A stretch of DNA of 8,205 bases from an uncultured Eubacteriales bacterium (GCA_900321145.1 ONVB01000090.1:1-8205), one strand, 5' to 3'; positions 1 to 7,185 are shown, counted from the first letter of the stretch. Made by a program: numbers and translations. Notes: generated by a model from the letters alone, not told the origin.

Positions 1-53
1 ATTCTAAGAAAAGGCAGTAATGCGCAATATTATTGAATGATGCAAAATGATAC
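1..53. other. Left-edge intergenic DNA, no gene seen
   Basis: All three forward frames from the edge hit a stop early (for example TAA at 18-20 and TGA at 34-36), so at most a few C-terminal codons of an upstream gene could be here, and I cannot recognise any. The only structure is a small AT-rich palindrome, CAATA-T-TATTG at 25-35. The geneless stretch continues to 393; its repeats and promoter are listed separately. Confidence 0.5.
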
Positions 54-251
54 GCAGGCCGAGTGTACGGTATTGCAGAAAAAAGCGACCAATTTTATAA
101 ATCAGTGCACTCCTCCGCGTGCAATTCGCACGAAATCGAGAACTCGCTTCGCTCAAACACACGATTTCTGAGCGAATTGCTTACGCTGCGTCGTTGCTGA
201 TTTGACGAAAATTGCGCTAATCATTTCTGCCGTATCCGTACATCTGCCTGC
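54..251. repeat. Long imperfect palindrome (~198 bp hairpin element)
   Basis: Two arms are complementary in at least eight ordered blocks around an axis near 150-153: GCAGGC 54-59 with GCCTGC 246-251; TGTACGG 64-70 with 236-242; GCAGAAA 75-81 with 224-230; AGCG 84-87 with 215-218; CAATTTT 90-96 with 208-214; AAATCAG 99-105 with 197-203; GCAATTCGC 121-129 with 172-180; GAAATCG 132-138 with 162-168. The tip (139-161) reads GAGCGAAGCGAG on the reverse strand, which contains the GCGAAGC mini-hairpin core. No open frame lies inside and no target-site duplication is visible at the ends. It may be a non-autonomous mobile or dispersed hairpin repeat, or a structured RNA; the sequence alone does not decide. 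Confidence 0.8.
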
Positions 252-283
252 TTAAGTTGGTGTATATATTAAGTATTGAAGAT
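236..283 (+). repeat. 48-bp direct repeat, copy 1
   Basis: It matches 303-350 at 42 of 48 positions by eye, with the first 19 bases (CCGTACATCTGCCTGCTTA) identical. Its left part (236-251) is also the end of the right arm of the palindrome, so the repeat joins hairpin DNA to neighbouring DNA. Where copy 2 supplies the -35 box TTGCAG, copy 1 has TTGAAG (276-281), and no good -10 box follows at 17 bp. Confidence 0.85.
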
Positions 284-302
284 AATTTCTGTGTTGCAAT
301 AA

Positions 303-350
303 CCGTACATCTGCCTGCTTATGTTGGTGTGTAAACTAAGTGTTGCAGAT
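303..350 (+). repeat. 48-bp direct repeat, copy 2
   Basis: Second copy, 67 bp downstream of copy 1, with 19 bp between the copies. Its first 16 bases could pair with the left palindrome arm (54-70) just as copy 1 does. Its last bases contain the -35 box of the ybeY promoter. A local tandem duplication of the palindrome end plus flank is the simplest origin (inference). Confidence 0.85.
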
Positions 351-371
351 GGAAACTATATGTAGTATAAT
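343..371 (+). promoter_or_regulatory. Sigma-A-type promoter for ybeY and lipoprotein
   Basis: TTGCAG at 343-348 (four of six bases match TTGACA) and a perfect TATAAT at 366-371 are separated by 17 bp. Transcription would start near 378, leaving a short leader before the ATG at 394. The -35 box lies in direct-repeat copy 2. The ribosome site for ybeY is weak (GTGAG at 381-385). Confidence 0.75.
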
Positions 372-393
372 AAAGCGATTGTGAGTACAAGAT

Positions 394-909
394 ATGAGTG
401 TTTTTATTGAAAATGAGCTTGAAGAGGGAGTATTCCCGGAAAAGTATACAGGGATCATAGAGGAGATAGTATCTGCTGCCTGCGAGTATGCTGAATGTCC
501 CTTCGAGTGTGAAGTAAATGTACTGATCACGGACAACGAGGGCATACATGCAATCAACAGCGAGCAGAGAGGTATAGATGCCCCGACGGATGTCCTGTCA
601 TTTCCGATGATAGAGTATGAAGAGGCCGGTGACTTCTCGGTTATAAGTGAGGACGATGAGTGGCTCTTTGATCCCGAGAATGGAGAGCTTATATTAGGCG
701 ACATAGTTCTAAACTATGACCGGATAAAGGCACAGGCAGAGGAGTTCAACCACTCTGTTGCGCGTGAGGTCGCATTTCTTACAGCTCACAGTATGCTGCA
801 TCTGTTCGGTTACGATCACGTCGAGGACGAGGAGCGTAAGGATATGGAGAGAATGCAGGAAGAGATCATAAGCAAAAGGGGATATACAAGAGATTATGAA
901 GAAGAATAA
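394..909 (+). CDS. ybeY: Endoribonuclease YbeY, rRNA maturation factor
   Basis: This is a metal-dependent single-strand endoribonuclease of the UPF0054/YbeY family, which acts in 16S rRNA 3'-end maturation and ribosome quality control in the cytoplasm. The zinc-binding signature H-x3-H-x5-H is intact as HSMLHLFGYDH (His132, His136, His142), and the conserved TDVLSFP motif is at residues 65-71. At 171 aa the length is normal for the family. The ATG at 394 is chosen because it begins a typical N-terminus and lies about 16 nt after the predicted transcription start; the SD is poor. Its 3' end overlaps the next gene by 14 bp, so the two are probably co-transcribed. In many Firmicutes ybeY follows phoH; here repeat DNA and a promoter lie upstream instead. 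Identification is very secure. Confidence 0.96.
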   Translation: MSVFIENELEEGVFPEKYTGIIEEIVSAACEYAECPFECEVNVLITDNEGIHAINSEQRGIDAPTDVLSFPMIEYEEAGDFSVISEDDEWLFDPENGELILGDIVLNYDRIKAQAEEFNHSVAREVAFLTAHSMLHLFGYDHVEDEERKDMERMQEEIISKRGYTRDYEEE

Positions 910-2005
910 GATTGCTCTATTATTAACCGGAGTCATGCTTGCCACATCAATTTTTTCCGGATGCGGTAAGAAGGAGGAAACGACGGAATCGACAACCGTT
1001 GCGGCTACGGAAAGCATAGCCGAGCTTACCTCGAAAAATGTTGCATCGATGTCTGATGCCGACAGCATAGATCTCGGCAACAAGAAGAAGGACGGTTATA
1101 TATTAAGTGACCTGACAGGTGAGTGGATAGATGAGAAGTTCGAGAATGTGCGTCCGTTCGCTTTCATGATCAACAACGTGGAGGATTCACTTCCTCAGTA
1201 CGGTATAGAGGATGCCGATGTAATATATGAGTTCAAGGTTGAGGGCGGTATAACAAGACTTCTCGCCGTATTCCAGGACTGGTACAATATCGAGAGGCTT
1301 GAGTCGATAAGAAGTTCGAGACACTACTATGTATATATGGCTTATTACTTAAACTGCTTCTACGGACATGCAGGCTGGAGTCCGCAGGCGAGCGATACCA
1401 TAGCGGCTCTCGGCATTCCCTTCCTGAACTACGGTGCCAATGCTTATATGGCATTTGAGCGGGATAACAGCAGGGAAGCACCTCATAATGTATATACCAA
1501 TACCGAGATGCTCAAGGAAGGTATAGAAGCTCTTAATTACGGCATCTATCATGATCCGAGATATGTAAAGCCTTTTGCCTTCAACGATGAGGAAAAGGAG
1601 CTTAAGAGCGGAAACAAGGCCGTAAACGTGCGTACACTCATAAGCGGATATACACATCCTTACTTCGAGTATGACGAGAAGGAGAAGGTATACTACCGCT
1701 TCCAGTTCGGTGACAAGCACATAGACGCAAACACCGGCAATCAGCTCAAGTTCAAGAACATACTTATCATGGAGGCTGCTTACTCAACCATAGATGATTA
1801 CGGCAGACAGGATGTGGACTTAAGCGGCGGTAACGGCTGGTATGTGACGGACGGAGAGTATATACCGATTACCTGGGCATGCGAGAATAACAATAACATC
1901 GTTTACTACACCGAGGATGGCAAGCAGCTCAAGATGAACCCGGGCAAGACATTTATCAGTGTATGCGACAGCACGGATTCAGAGGATAATGTAGTATTTG
2001 AATAA
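896..2005 (+). CDS. DUF3048 (YerB-type) surface lipoprotein
   Basis: A 369-aa protein that I predict is exported and lipid-anchored. The start is a positively charged MKKNK stretch, a hydrophobic core at about residues 6-20 and a lipobox-like IFSGC with the acylated Cys at 23 (Phe at -3 is slightly unusual). A Glu/Thr/Ser-rich linker follows to about 60. The DUF3048 N-terminal domain (about 85-230) shows PQYGIEDADVIYE, VEGGITRLLAVF, SIRSSRHYYVY, HAGWSPQA and APHNVY, close to the family pattern; the C-terminal domain (about 245-365) ends with ITWACE...DGKQLKMNPGKT. This resembles B. subtilis YerB. The biochemical function of the family is not settled and I assign none. The gene starts inside the ybeY 3' end in another frame, suggesting translational coupling. 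An AGGGGA-like SD lies at 877-882, rather far from the ATG. A terminator follows. Confidence 0.93.
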   Translation: MKKNKIALLLTGVMLATSIFSGCGKKEETTESTTVAATESIAELTSKNVASMSDADSIDLGNKKKDGYILSDLTGEWIDEKFENVRPFAFMINNVEDSLPQYGIEDADVIYEFKVEGGITRLLAVFQDWYNIERLESIRSSRHYYVYMAYYLNCFYGHAGWSPQASDTIAALGIPFLNYGANAYMAFERDNSREAPHNVYTNTEMLKEGIEALNYGIYHDPRYVKPFAFNDEEKELKSGNKAVNVRTLISGYTHPYFEYDEKEKVYYRFQFGDKHIDANTGNQLKFKNILIMEAAYSTIDDYGRQDVDLSGGNGWYVTDGEYIPITWACENNNNIVYYTEDGKQLKMNPGKTFISVCDSTDSEDNVVFE

Positions 2006-2018
2006 AAGTTACTTAGAG

Positions 2019-2050
2019 AAGGGACATGAGTTTTGCATGTCCTTTCTTTT
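2019..2050 (+). terminator. Intrinsic terminator after the lipoprotein gene
   Basis: A 10-bp stem pairs AAGGGACATG (2019-2028) with CATGTCCTTT (2036-2045), with one G-T wobble and a 7-nt loop, followed by CTTTT. It sits 13 nt after the lipoprotein stop codon and separates the ybeY unit from the flavoprotein unit. Confidence 0.85.
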
Positions 2051-2091
2051 CATTAAGAGATAAGAATAATATCATACTGAACGAAGGACCT

Positions 2092-2097
2092 TATAAT
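2092..2097 (+). promoter_or_regulatory. Possible -10 box for the flavoprotein operon
   Basis: A perfect TATAAT lies between the terminator and the next gene, where a promoter is expected. No convincing -35 hexamer is found 16-18 bp upstream. If it is real, transcription would start near 2104, only about 11 nt before the preferred ATG at 2115, giving an unusually short leader. Confidence 0.35.
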
Positions 2098-2114
2098 CTA
2101 ATCGGGTGGATAAT

Positions 2115-3314
2115 ATGAGCGAAAAATATGATTACTGTATAATAGGTGCCGGCGCAGCGGGGCTTTCCTGCGCTATTGCGGCCGCGTCTAACGGAAATAG
2201 CGTGATAGTGCTTGAGAAGAACAAAAAGGCCGGAAAGAAGCTATATGCCACGGGAAACGGGAGATGCAACCTGACTAACCGTTATGCCGATACTGCCTGC
2301 TACCGGTCGAAGGGCGGCGGATACTTGGAGCTTCTCTTTAACCTGTGTCACGGCGTGGATATATCCGAGCAGGTGTGCGGTTTTATGAACGCGTTAGGCA
2401 TTTTGACTACTGAAATAGACGGATATGTATATCCGGCATCGTTTCAGGCATCATCCGTTGTATGGGCTATGCTTGACGAGCTTAAAAAGCTTAAAGTAAG
2501 CATAGAGTGTGAGCATGAAGTAAACGATATAAAGCAGTACGGTGACTTGTACAGAGTTCACTGCGGTAATGAGGAGTATACTGCCGCAAATGTGGTTCTT
2601 GCCGCCGGAAGCTGTGCTTATCCTTCGCTCGGAGGAAGCAGGAGCGGGTATGGTCTTGCGGAAAGGCTTGGACTTAAGGTGATCGAGCCGGAACCTGTGC
2701 TTACTGCATTGAAGGTAGGAAAACAGGAACACTTTGAACTGCTAAAGGGAGTAAGAGCCCGTGGCAGGGTCGATGCCTGTGACAGATCGGGCAGACTTCT
2801 TGCGTCCGAGTACGGTGAGGTACAGTTTACCGAAGACACTCTTTCGGGGATAGTATGTTTTAACATGGCTTCATTAAAGCCCGACAGGATAAGGATATGC
2901 TTCTTTGACAGGGTCCCGGACAGAAATGCTTTTATAAGTCATGCGGACAGGACACTTATAGGAGTGTTGAATGGATATGTAAATGACAGGCTTGCTGAAT
3001 ATATGGTCGAAAGCTACGGCTTAAAGAGATCCACATGCTGCAGCGATTTAAGCATAAAACAGATAGATGCTTTCGTGGGACATATAGCCGAGCTTGAATT
3101 TCACGTGACAGGAACCGAAGGCTTCGACAAGGCTCAGGCTGCCACAGGCGGAATAAGCCTTGATATGATCGAGCCGTCAAGCTTTGCGGTCAAAGGAAGA
3201 AAAGGACTTTACGCAGTCGGAGAGCTGCTCGATATAGACGGGAAATGCGGAGGCTACAATCTTACCTTTGCGATACTGTCAGGTCTTAAGGCAGGAGGAG
3301 GGTATCATGCTTAG
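2115..3314 (+). CDS. HI0933/YhiN-family FAD-dependent oxidoreductase
   Basis: This flavoprotein belongs to the HI0933 (YhiN, BaiN-like) family. The N-terminal Rossmann FAD motif is GAGAAG at residues 11-16 with the ribose-binding Glu at 34, followed by the family signature KKLYATGNGRCNLTN (about 41-55). Near the C-terminus TGTEGFDKAQAATGGI and GLYAVGELLDIDGKCGGYNLTFA (from about 364) form the second FAD contact region. The physiological substrate is unknown; some relatives are annotated as bile-acid pathway reductases, but nothing here supports that role. At 399 aa it is full length. I prefer the ATG at 2115, with GGGTGG five bases upstream; an in-frame GTG at 2106 would add three residues but has no SD at a proper distance. 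Its end overlaps the next gene by 8 bp, so this is the first gene of an operon of probable housekeeping genes. Confidence 0.92.
   Translation: MSEKYDYCIIGAGAAGLSCAIAAASNGNSVIVLEKNKKAGKKLYATGNGRCNLTNRYADTACYRSKGGGYLELLFNLCHGVDISEQVCGFMNALGILTTEIDGYVYPASFQASSVVWAMLDELKKLKVSIECEHEVNDIKQYGDLYRVHCGNEEYTAANVVLAAGSCAYPSLGGSRSGYGLAERLGLKVIEPEPVLTALKVGKQEHFELLKGVRARGRVDACDRSGRLLASEYGEVQFTEDTLSGIVCFNMASLKPDRIRICFFDRVPDRNAFISHADRTLIGVLNGYVNDRLAEYMVESYGLKRSTCCSDLSIKQIDAFVGHIAELEFHVTGTEGFDKAQAATGGISLDMIEPSSFAVKGRKGLYAVGELLDIDGKCGGYNLTFAILSGLKAGGGYHA
3293..3302 (+). promoter_or_regulatory. Strong Shine-Dalgarno fixing the COG2509 start
   Basis: AGGAGGAGGG lies four bases before the ATG at 3307 and inside the 3' end of the preceding gene. 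It picks that ATG over the longer in-frame option at 3268, which would add 13 residues of poor family character. Confidence 0.8.
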
Positions 3315-4857
3315 GATAAACGAGATCAAGGTTCCGGTTCTTGCCGGAGAGGATGAGCTTTATGAGCAGATAGCAAGAAGACTTAAATCATCGGATTTTA
3401 CTCTTGAACGGATAGTCAAAAAATCAATAGATGCCAGGGATAAAAAGAAGCTTGAATTTATATATGCCGTTGATGTCAGTGTCTCGAACGAAAAGAAATA
3501 CCTTATACGCGACAGTAAATATATTATGTTAACAAAAGAGGCGCGATACGCATTTCCTTACGGGAATACCGATAATGCGGTTACTGAAAGACCGGTTATA
3601 ATCGGTGCCGGTCCGGCAGGATATTTTGCCGCACTTTACCTTGCAAGAGCCGGCTTTAAGCCGTTACTTTATGAACGAGGCGCCGATGTTGATACAAGGA
3701 CCAAGATTGTAGACAGCTTCTGGAAGGGCGGCCCGATAGACAAGCATACGAATGCACAGTTCGGCGAGGGCGGTGCCGGTACATTTTCGGACGGAAAGCT
3801 CGCAAGCGGGATCAAAGACAAGAGCGGCAGGATAAAAGCAGTGCTCGAAAGCTTTGTGAGCTTCGGAGCACCCGAGGATATAGCTTATCTTGCCAAACCG
3901 CACATTGGCACCGACAGGCTCAAGACGGTTTTGAAAAATATGCGCGCGGAGATAGAAAGACTCGGAGGAGAGATACATTTTAACTCTTATATGAACGCTC
4001 TTGCAAAGTCTGATGACGGTGAGATAGAGTATGAAATAGTGCGCGGGGGAGAAAGCTTCACCGGGAAGACGAAGGCTTTGATCCTTGCCATAGGGCACAG
4101 CTCCCGTGAAACCTTCCTTATGCTTAACAAGACCGGTGTTCCCATGGAGAGCAAGCCTTTTGCGGTAGGGCTTCGCATAGAGCATCCGGCAGAGCTTATA
4201 AATATAGGGCAGTACGGTGACAGCGATGAGGCAAGAGCGCTTCCCGCGGCCGACTATAAGATGACCTATACCACGAAGTATAACAGGCCTGTTTTTTCCT
4301 TCTGCATGTGTCCCGGAGGCTATGTGATCAATGCTTCATCGGATGCAGAACAGTCGGTTGTCAACGGTATGTCGGAATACGGAAGAGACAGTGATTTCTC
4401 TAATTCCGCCATTGTGGCAGGCGTTAACGACAGGGACTTTGATGCATATCGTGACAAGGGATTATTTGCAGGTATGTACTTCCAGAAGGATATGGAAAAA
4501 AGGGCATGGGATGCCGGCAGCGGAAGCATACCGGTGTCGGACTTTCGTACATTTTCAAAAGGTGACGGAGTGCTAAATAACTGTTTGCCTGAATATATAA
4601 ATAATGCTATAATCGAAGGGATTGTACACTATGGCAGGAGGCTTTCAGGCTTCGACCTTCCGGATTCAAAGCTCTACGGTGTCGAGACGAGAACCTCGTC
4701 TCCGGTCAGGATCATCCGGGACGAGAGGATGATGTCGTCAATCACCGGACTTTTCCCATGCGGGGAGGGTGCCGGATATGCGGGAGGCATAACAAGTGCC
4801 GCGGTGGACGGAATAAAGGCTGCCGAGCAGGTTGCCAAATACTTATTGGGAGTTTGA
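3307..4857 (+). CDS. COG2509-type FAD-dependent dehydrogenase
   Basis: A 516-aa flavoprotein of the uncharacterised COG2509 group. An N-terminal domain of about 90 residues, typical of this group, precedes the dinucleotide-binding motif GAGPAG (100-105) with the ribose-binding acidic residue in YERG (Glu123). The signature NAQFGEGGAGTFSDGKL lies at 149-165, and the C-terminal FAD contact CGEGAGYAGGITSAAVDGI lies at about 485-503. The protein has no signal peptide or membrane segment, so it is probably cytoplasmic. The reaction is unknown. It starts within the last codons of the HI0933-type gene behind a very strong SD, and its stop is 1 bp before proB, so all three are surely on one transcript. 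No frameshift or missing motif is seen. Confidence 0.92.
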   Translation: MLRINEIKVPVLAGEDELYEQIARRLKSSDFTLERIVKKSIDARDKKKLEFIYAVDVSVSNEKKYLIRDSKYIMLTKEARYAFPYGNTDNAVTERPVIIGAGPAGYFAALYLARAGFKPLLYERGADVDTRTKIVDSFWKGGPIDKHTNAQFGEGGAGTFSDGKLASGIKDKSGRIKAVLESFVSFGAPEDIAYLAKPHIGTDRLKTVLKNMRAEIERLGGEIHFNSYMNALAKSDDGEIEYEIVRGGESFTGKTKALILAIGHSSRETFLMLNKTGVPMESKPFAVGLRIEHPAELINIGQYGDSDEARALPAADYKMTYTTKYNRPVFSFCMCPGGYVINASSDAEQSVVNGMSEYGRDSDFSNSAIVAGVNDRDFDAYRDKGLFAGMYFQKDMEKRAWDAGSGSIPVSDFRTFSKGDGVLNNCLPEYINNAIIEGIVHYGRRLSGFDLPDSKLYGVETRTSSPVRIIRDERMMSSITGLFPCGEGAGYAGGITSAAVDGIKAAEQVAKYLLGV

Positions 4858-4858
4858 T

Positions 4859-5710
4859 ATGGACGCAAGAACAAGGCTTTTAGGAAAGCAGAGAGTAGTT
4901 ATTAAGATCGGATCATCGAGTCTGATGCATGCCGAGACGGGAAAGGCTGATTTAAGGAAGATAGAGAAGCTTGTAAGGATCATATGTGACCTTAAGAATA
5001 CGAACAAGGATGTGATCTTGGTATCATCGGGTGCCATAGCGATAGGTGCTCAGACACTCGGGCTTAATACCAAGCCGAAGACTTTGTCGCTTAATCAGGC
5101 CTGTGCAGCGGTCGGTCAGGCGCAGCTCATGATGATATATCAGAAGCTTTTCTTAGAATACAATCATATTGCGGCGCAGGTACTTCTTACCTTTGACGCG
5201 ATAACCGATCCCGAGCGCAGAAGAAATGCCGAAAATACGTTAAACGAGCTGCTTCAGCAGGATATAATCCCGGTTGTAAACGAGAACGATACCGTAGCTA
5301 TAGAGGAGATAGAGTTCGGCGACAACGACACTTTATCCGCCATAGTTGCGCATCTTATCAAGGCCGATCTGCTTATCCTGCTGTCGGATATAGACGGCCT
5401 CTATACGGACGATCCTCACAAGAATCCTGATGCAAAGAAGCTCTCGGTAGTCGAGAAAATAGATGACAGGATCAAGGATATGGCCAAGGGAGTGGGAAGC
5501 TCATACGGTACGGGCGGCATGGCTACCAAAATAGCCGCGGCCCGCATAGCAACCGATTCCGGCGCCGACATGGCTATATTAAATGCGGCAGACCTGAACC
5601 TGATACACGCGCTTCTTGACGGAGAGGACGTGGGAACTCTGTTTTTGGCTCATGATTCCGAAGGCTTTGATACGGTTGAGTTCATAACGAAGAAGGAATA
5701 TTTACAATAA
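4859..5710 (+). CDS. proB: Glutamate 5-kinase (proline biosynthesis)
   Basis: Phosphorylates glutamate with ATP to gamma-glutamyl phosphate, the first step of proline synthesis. It is an amino-acid-kinase fold protein: VVIKIGSSSL with Lys16, VSSGA (55-59), NENDTVAIEEIEFGDND (141-157, glutamate and nucleotide site), SDIDGLYT (176-183) and GTGGMATK (217-224). At 283 aa it has only the kinase domain and lacks the C-terminal PUA domain of the ~367-aa E. coli form; short forms are known in other bacteria. The ATG at 4859 is chosen because GGGAG (4848-4852) lies six bases upstream and the conserved kinase core begins a few residues later. The upstream gene ends 1 bp before. proA, the usual partner, does not follow; a folate enzyme gene does. 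Confidence 0.96.
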   Translation: MDARTRLLGKQRVVIKIGSSSLMHAETGKADLRKIEKLVRIICDLKNTNKDVILVSSGAIAIGAQTLGLNTKPKTLSLNQACAAVGQAQLMMIYQKLFLEYNHIAAQVLLTFDAITDPERRRNAENTLNELLQQDIIPVVNENDTVAIEEIEFGDNDTLSAIVAHLIKADLLILLSDIDGLYTDDPHKNPDAKKLSVVEKIDDRIKDMAKGVGSSYGTGGMATKIAAARIATDSGADMAILNAADLNLIHALLDGEDVGTLFLAHDSEGFDTVEFITKKEYLQ

Positions 5711-5733
5711 AACGATCATATGAATCTTAATTA

Positions 5734-5739
5734 AGGGGG
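5734..5739 (+). promoter_or_regulatory. Shine-Dalgarno fixing a GTG start
   Basis: AGGGGG lies eight bases before the GTG at 5748. The in-frame GTG at 5739 overlaps this site and so cannot be served by it; 5748 is therefore the better start for the cyclo-ligase. Confidence 0.7.
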
Positions 5740-5747
5740 TGCGTGCA

Positions 5748-6308
5748 GTGACTATTAGTGATGAAAAGAAGGAGTTAAGGCGCAAGGTCTTAAACGAGAG
5801 AAGGAGACTTTTTTCTGATGTGGTCGAGGAGGATTCCGCGGTTATCTGTGATAAGCTGCTCAAGGAGACCGACATCCTCAAATGCAATAAAATATGCCTT
5901 TATATGCCTATCAACAACGAGGTGGATGTGAGGCTCATCTTTGACAGACTGCTTTCCCTGGGTAAGGAGATATATATACCTAAGGTTTGCGGCAAGGATA
6001 TAATCTTTTATCTCTATGAAGGCAAGGAATCTCTTGCCGTCGGAAGCTTCGGGATCATGGAGCCTGTAAGCGGGAAAGAGCTTGAGGCGGACGACGATAC
6101 ATTTGTTGTGCTTCCCGGTGCCGTATTCTCGAGAGAGCGTGACCGTGTCGGATATGGCGGCGGTTTCTATGACCGCTTTATGAAGAAGCACCCCGGCATA
6201 AAGAATGCCGCAGTCTGCTATGATATGCAGATATATGTAAAGATACCGGCAGACAGCAGGGATGTAAAGCCGGATATGATAATAACCGAGAAGGAGATCA
6301 TCAGATGA
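5748..6308 (+). CDS. 5-formyltetrahydrofolate cyclo-ligase (MTHFS)
   Basis: Converts 5-formyl-THF to 5,10-methenyl-THF using ATP, returning a stored or inhibitory folate to the one-carbon pool in the cytoplasm. The 186-aa length is typical. N-terminal KKELRRKVLNERR (about 7-19) supplies basic residues expected at the nucleotide site. LYMPINNEVDV (51-61) and the hallmark LPGAVFSRERDRVGYGGGFYDRF (about 122-144), with the glycine-rich GYGGGFYDR loop, identify the family clearly. It begins with GTG behind a good SD, 37 bp after proB. It probably shares the operon without pathway linkage to proline. The downstream spacer contains a hairpin repeat and no clear terminator, so read-through into the MoxR gene is possible. 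Confidence 0.94.
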   Translation: MTISDEKKELRRKVLNERRRLFSDVVEEDSAVICDKLLKETDILKCNKICLYMPINNEVDVRLIFDRLLSLGKEIYIPKVCGKDIIFYLYEGKESLAVGSFGIMEPVSGKELEADDDTFVVLPGAVFSRERDRVGYGGGFYDRFMKKHPGIKNAAVCYDMQIYVKIPADSRDVKPDMIITEKEIIR

Positions 6309-6314
6309 CAGTGT

Positions 6315-6337
6315 AATCCTGAGCGCAGCGAAGAATT
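6315..6337. repeat. Short GAGCGNAGCGA hairpin repeat
   Basis: AATCCT (6315-6320) pairs with AGAATT (6332-6337) with one mismatch. They enclose GAGCGCAGCGA, whose centre GCGCAGC (6323-6329) is a GCGNAGC mini-hairpin flanked by GA/GA (possible tandem G-A pairs). It resembles the ATTCTGAGCGAAGCGAAGAAT-type repeat that I recall being widely dispersed in bacterial genomes. A related copy starts at 7186. The four T residues that follow are a weak case for termination. Confidence 0.65.
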
Positions 6338-6369
6338 TTAAAAAAATATAATAGACAAGGAATAAGAAA

Positions 6370-7185
6370 ATGAGTGAAATGAAATTTACAGGATCAAAGG
6401 AATATGTTGCATCGCCCGAGCTTATCGAGGCGGTAGAGGTTGCGGGCATACTTGAGAAGCCTCTTCTTATAAAGGGTGAGCCCGGAACAGGTAAGACCAT
6501 GCTCGCCGAGGCGATAAGCGAAGCCTTAGGTATGCCGCTATATATATGGAACATCAAGTCCACAACAAAGGCACAGGACGGTCTTTATGTATACGATACC
6601 ATCCAGAGACTCTATGACAGTCAGTTCGGCGAGGAGGGCGTGGACGATATCGCCCGTTATATAAAGCTCGGCAAGCTCGGAGAAGCTTTCAAGAGCGAGG
6701 AGCAGTGCATCCTTTTGATAGATGAGATAGACAAGGCCGATCTCGAGTTCCCGAACGACCTTTTGTGGGAGCTCGACAAAATGGAGTTCTATATACACGA
6801 GACCAGAGAGACAGTCAAGGCAAAGACGAGGCCGATAGTGATCATCACCTCGAACGCCGAGAAGGAGCTTCCGGATGCTTTCTTAAGAAGGTGCATATTC
6901 CACTATATCGCTTTCCCGACCAAGGAAGAGATGGACGAGATAGTGCGTGTACACTTCGACTCTATAGACGATCACCTCTTAGAGCAGGCCATGAAGACCT
7001 TCTACTGGATCAGAGACATCAAAGAGGTAAGGAAGAAGCCTTCCACCTCGGAGCTTATAGACTGGCTTCATGCGCTAATTCACGGCGGTTGCGATCCCGA
7101 TACATTAGAGATGAAGCTTCCGTACCTCGGAGTTCTCGTCAAGAAGGACGAGGATGTGGATGTGGTTAAGAAACGCAGATTCTAA
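6370..7185 (+). CDS. MoxR-family AAA+ ATPase
   Basis: A 271-aa single-domain AAA+ ATPase of the MoxR/CoxD-like type, a group generally thought to act as chaperones that mature or remodel partner complexes. Visible motifs are Walker A GEPGTGKT (36-43), Walker B ILLIDEID (114-121), sensor 1 TSN (160-162), an arginine finger in FLRRC (Arg173/174) and a sensor-2-like KKPSTSELIDW (222-232), so the active site looks complete. The start is fixed by AAGGA (6357-6361) eight bases before the ATG; a TATAAT-like stretch (6347-6352) in the spacer lacks a good -35. Downstream, after a structured 106-bp spacer, lies a CoxE-like VWA protein, the standard partner of such ATPases. The client protein cannot be told from this window. 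Confidence 0.92.
   Translation: MSEMKFTGSKEYVASPELIEAVEVAGILEKPLLIKGEPGTGKTMLAEAISEALGMPLYIWNIKSTTKAQDGLYVYDTIQRLYDSQFGEEGVDDIARYIKLGKLGEAFKSEEQCILLIDEIDKADLEFPNDLLWELDKMEFYIHETRETVKAKTRPIVIITSNAEKELPDAFLRRCIFHYIAFPTKEEMDEIVRVHFDSIDDHLLEQAMKTFYWIRDIKEVRKKPSTSELIDWLHALIHGGCDPDTLEMKLPYLGVLVKKDEDVDVVKKRRF

Noticed and set aside
1..20. C-terminal tail of an upstream gene such as phoH
   Set aside because: A handful of codons before TAA at 18-20 cannot be recognised, and another frame also stops nearby.
54..251. tRNA, riboswitch or known small RNA
   Set aside because: One long rod-like palindrome with no cloverleaf or recognised aptamer core; no known class could be matched by eye.
236..350. Two direct repeats as a mini CRISPR array
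   Set aside because: Only two imperfect copies, one shared with a palindrome arm, a 19-bp gap and no cas genes.
3664..4185. 173-codon reverse-strand open frame
   Set aside because: Antisense to the COG2509 flavoprotein; no domain, Cys- and Leu-rich shadow composition.
6332..6352. Terminator or promoter in the spacer before the MoxR gene
   Set aside because: The hairpin is short with one mismatch and only four T; the TATAAT-like sequence at 6347-6352 has no -35 partner at 16-18 bp.
5790..6563. 257-codon reverse-strand open frame
   Set aside because: It lies antisense to the cyclo-ligase and MoxR genes, both with clear family motifs; its translation shows no recognisable domain.
6765..7169. 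134-codon forward frame inside the ATPase gene
   Set aside because: Alternate-frame shadow with Arg-rich low-complexity composition; the ATPase frame is intact.
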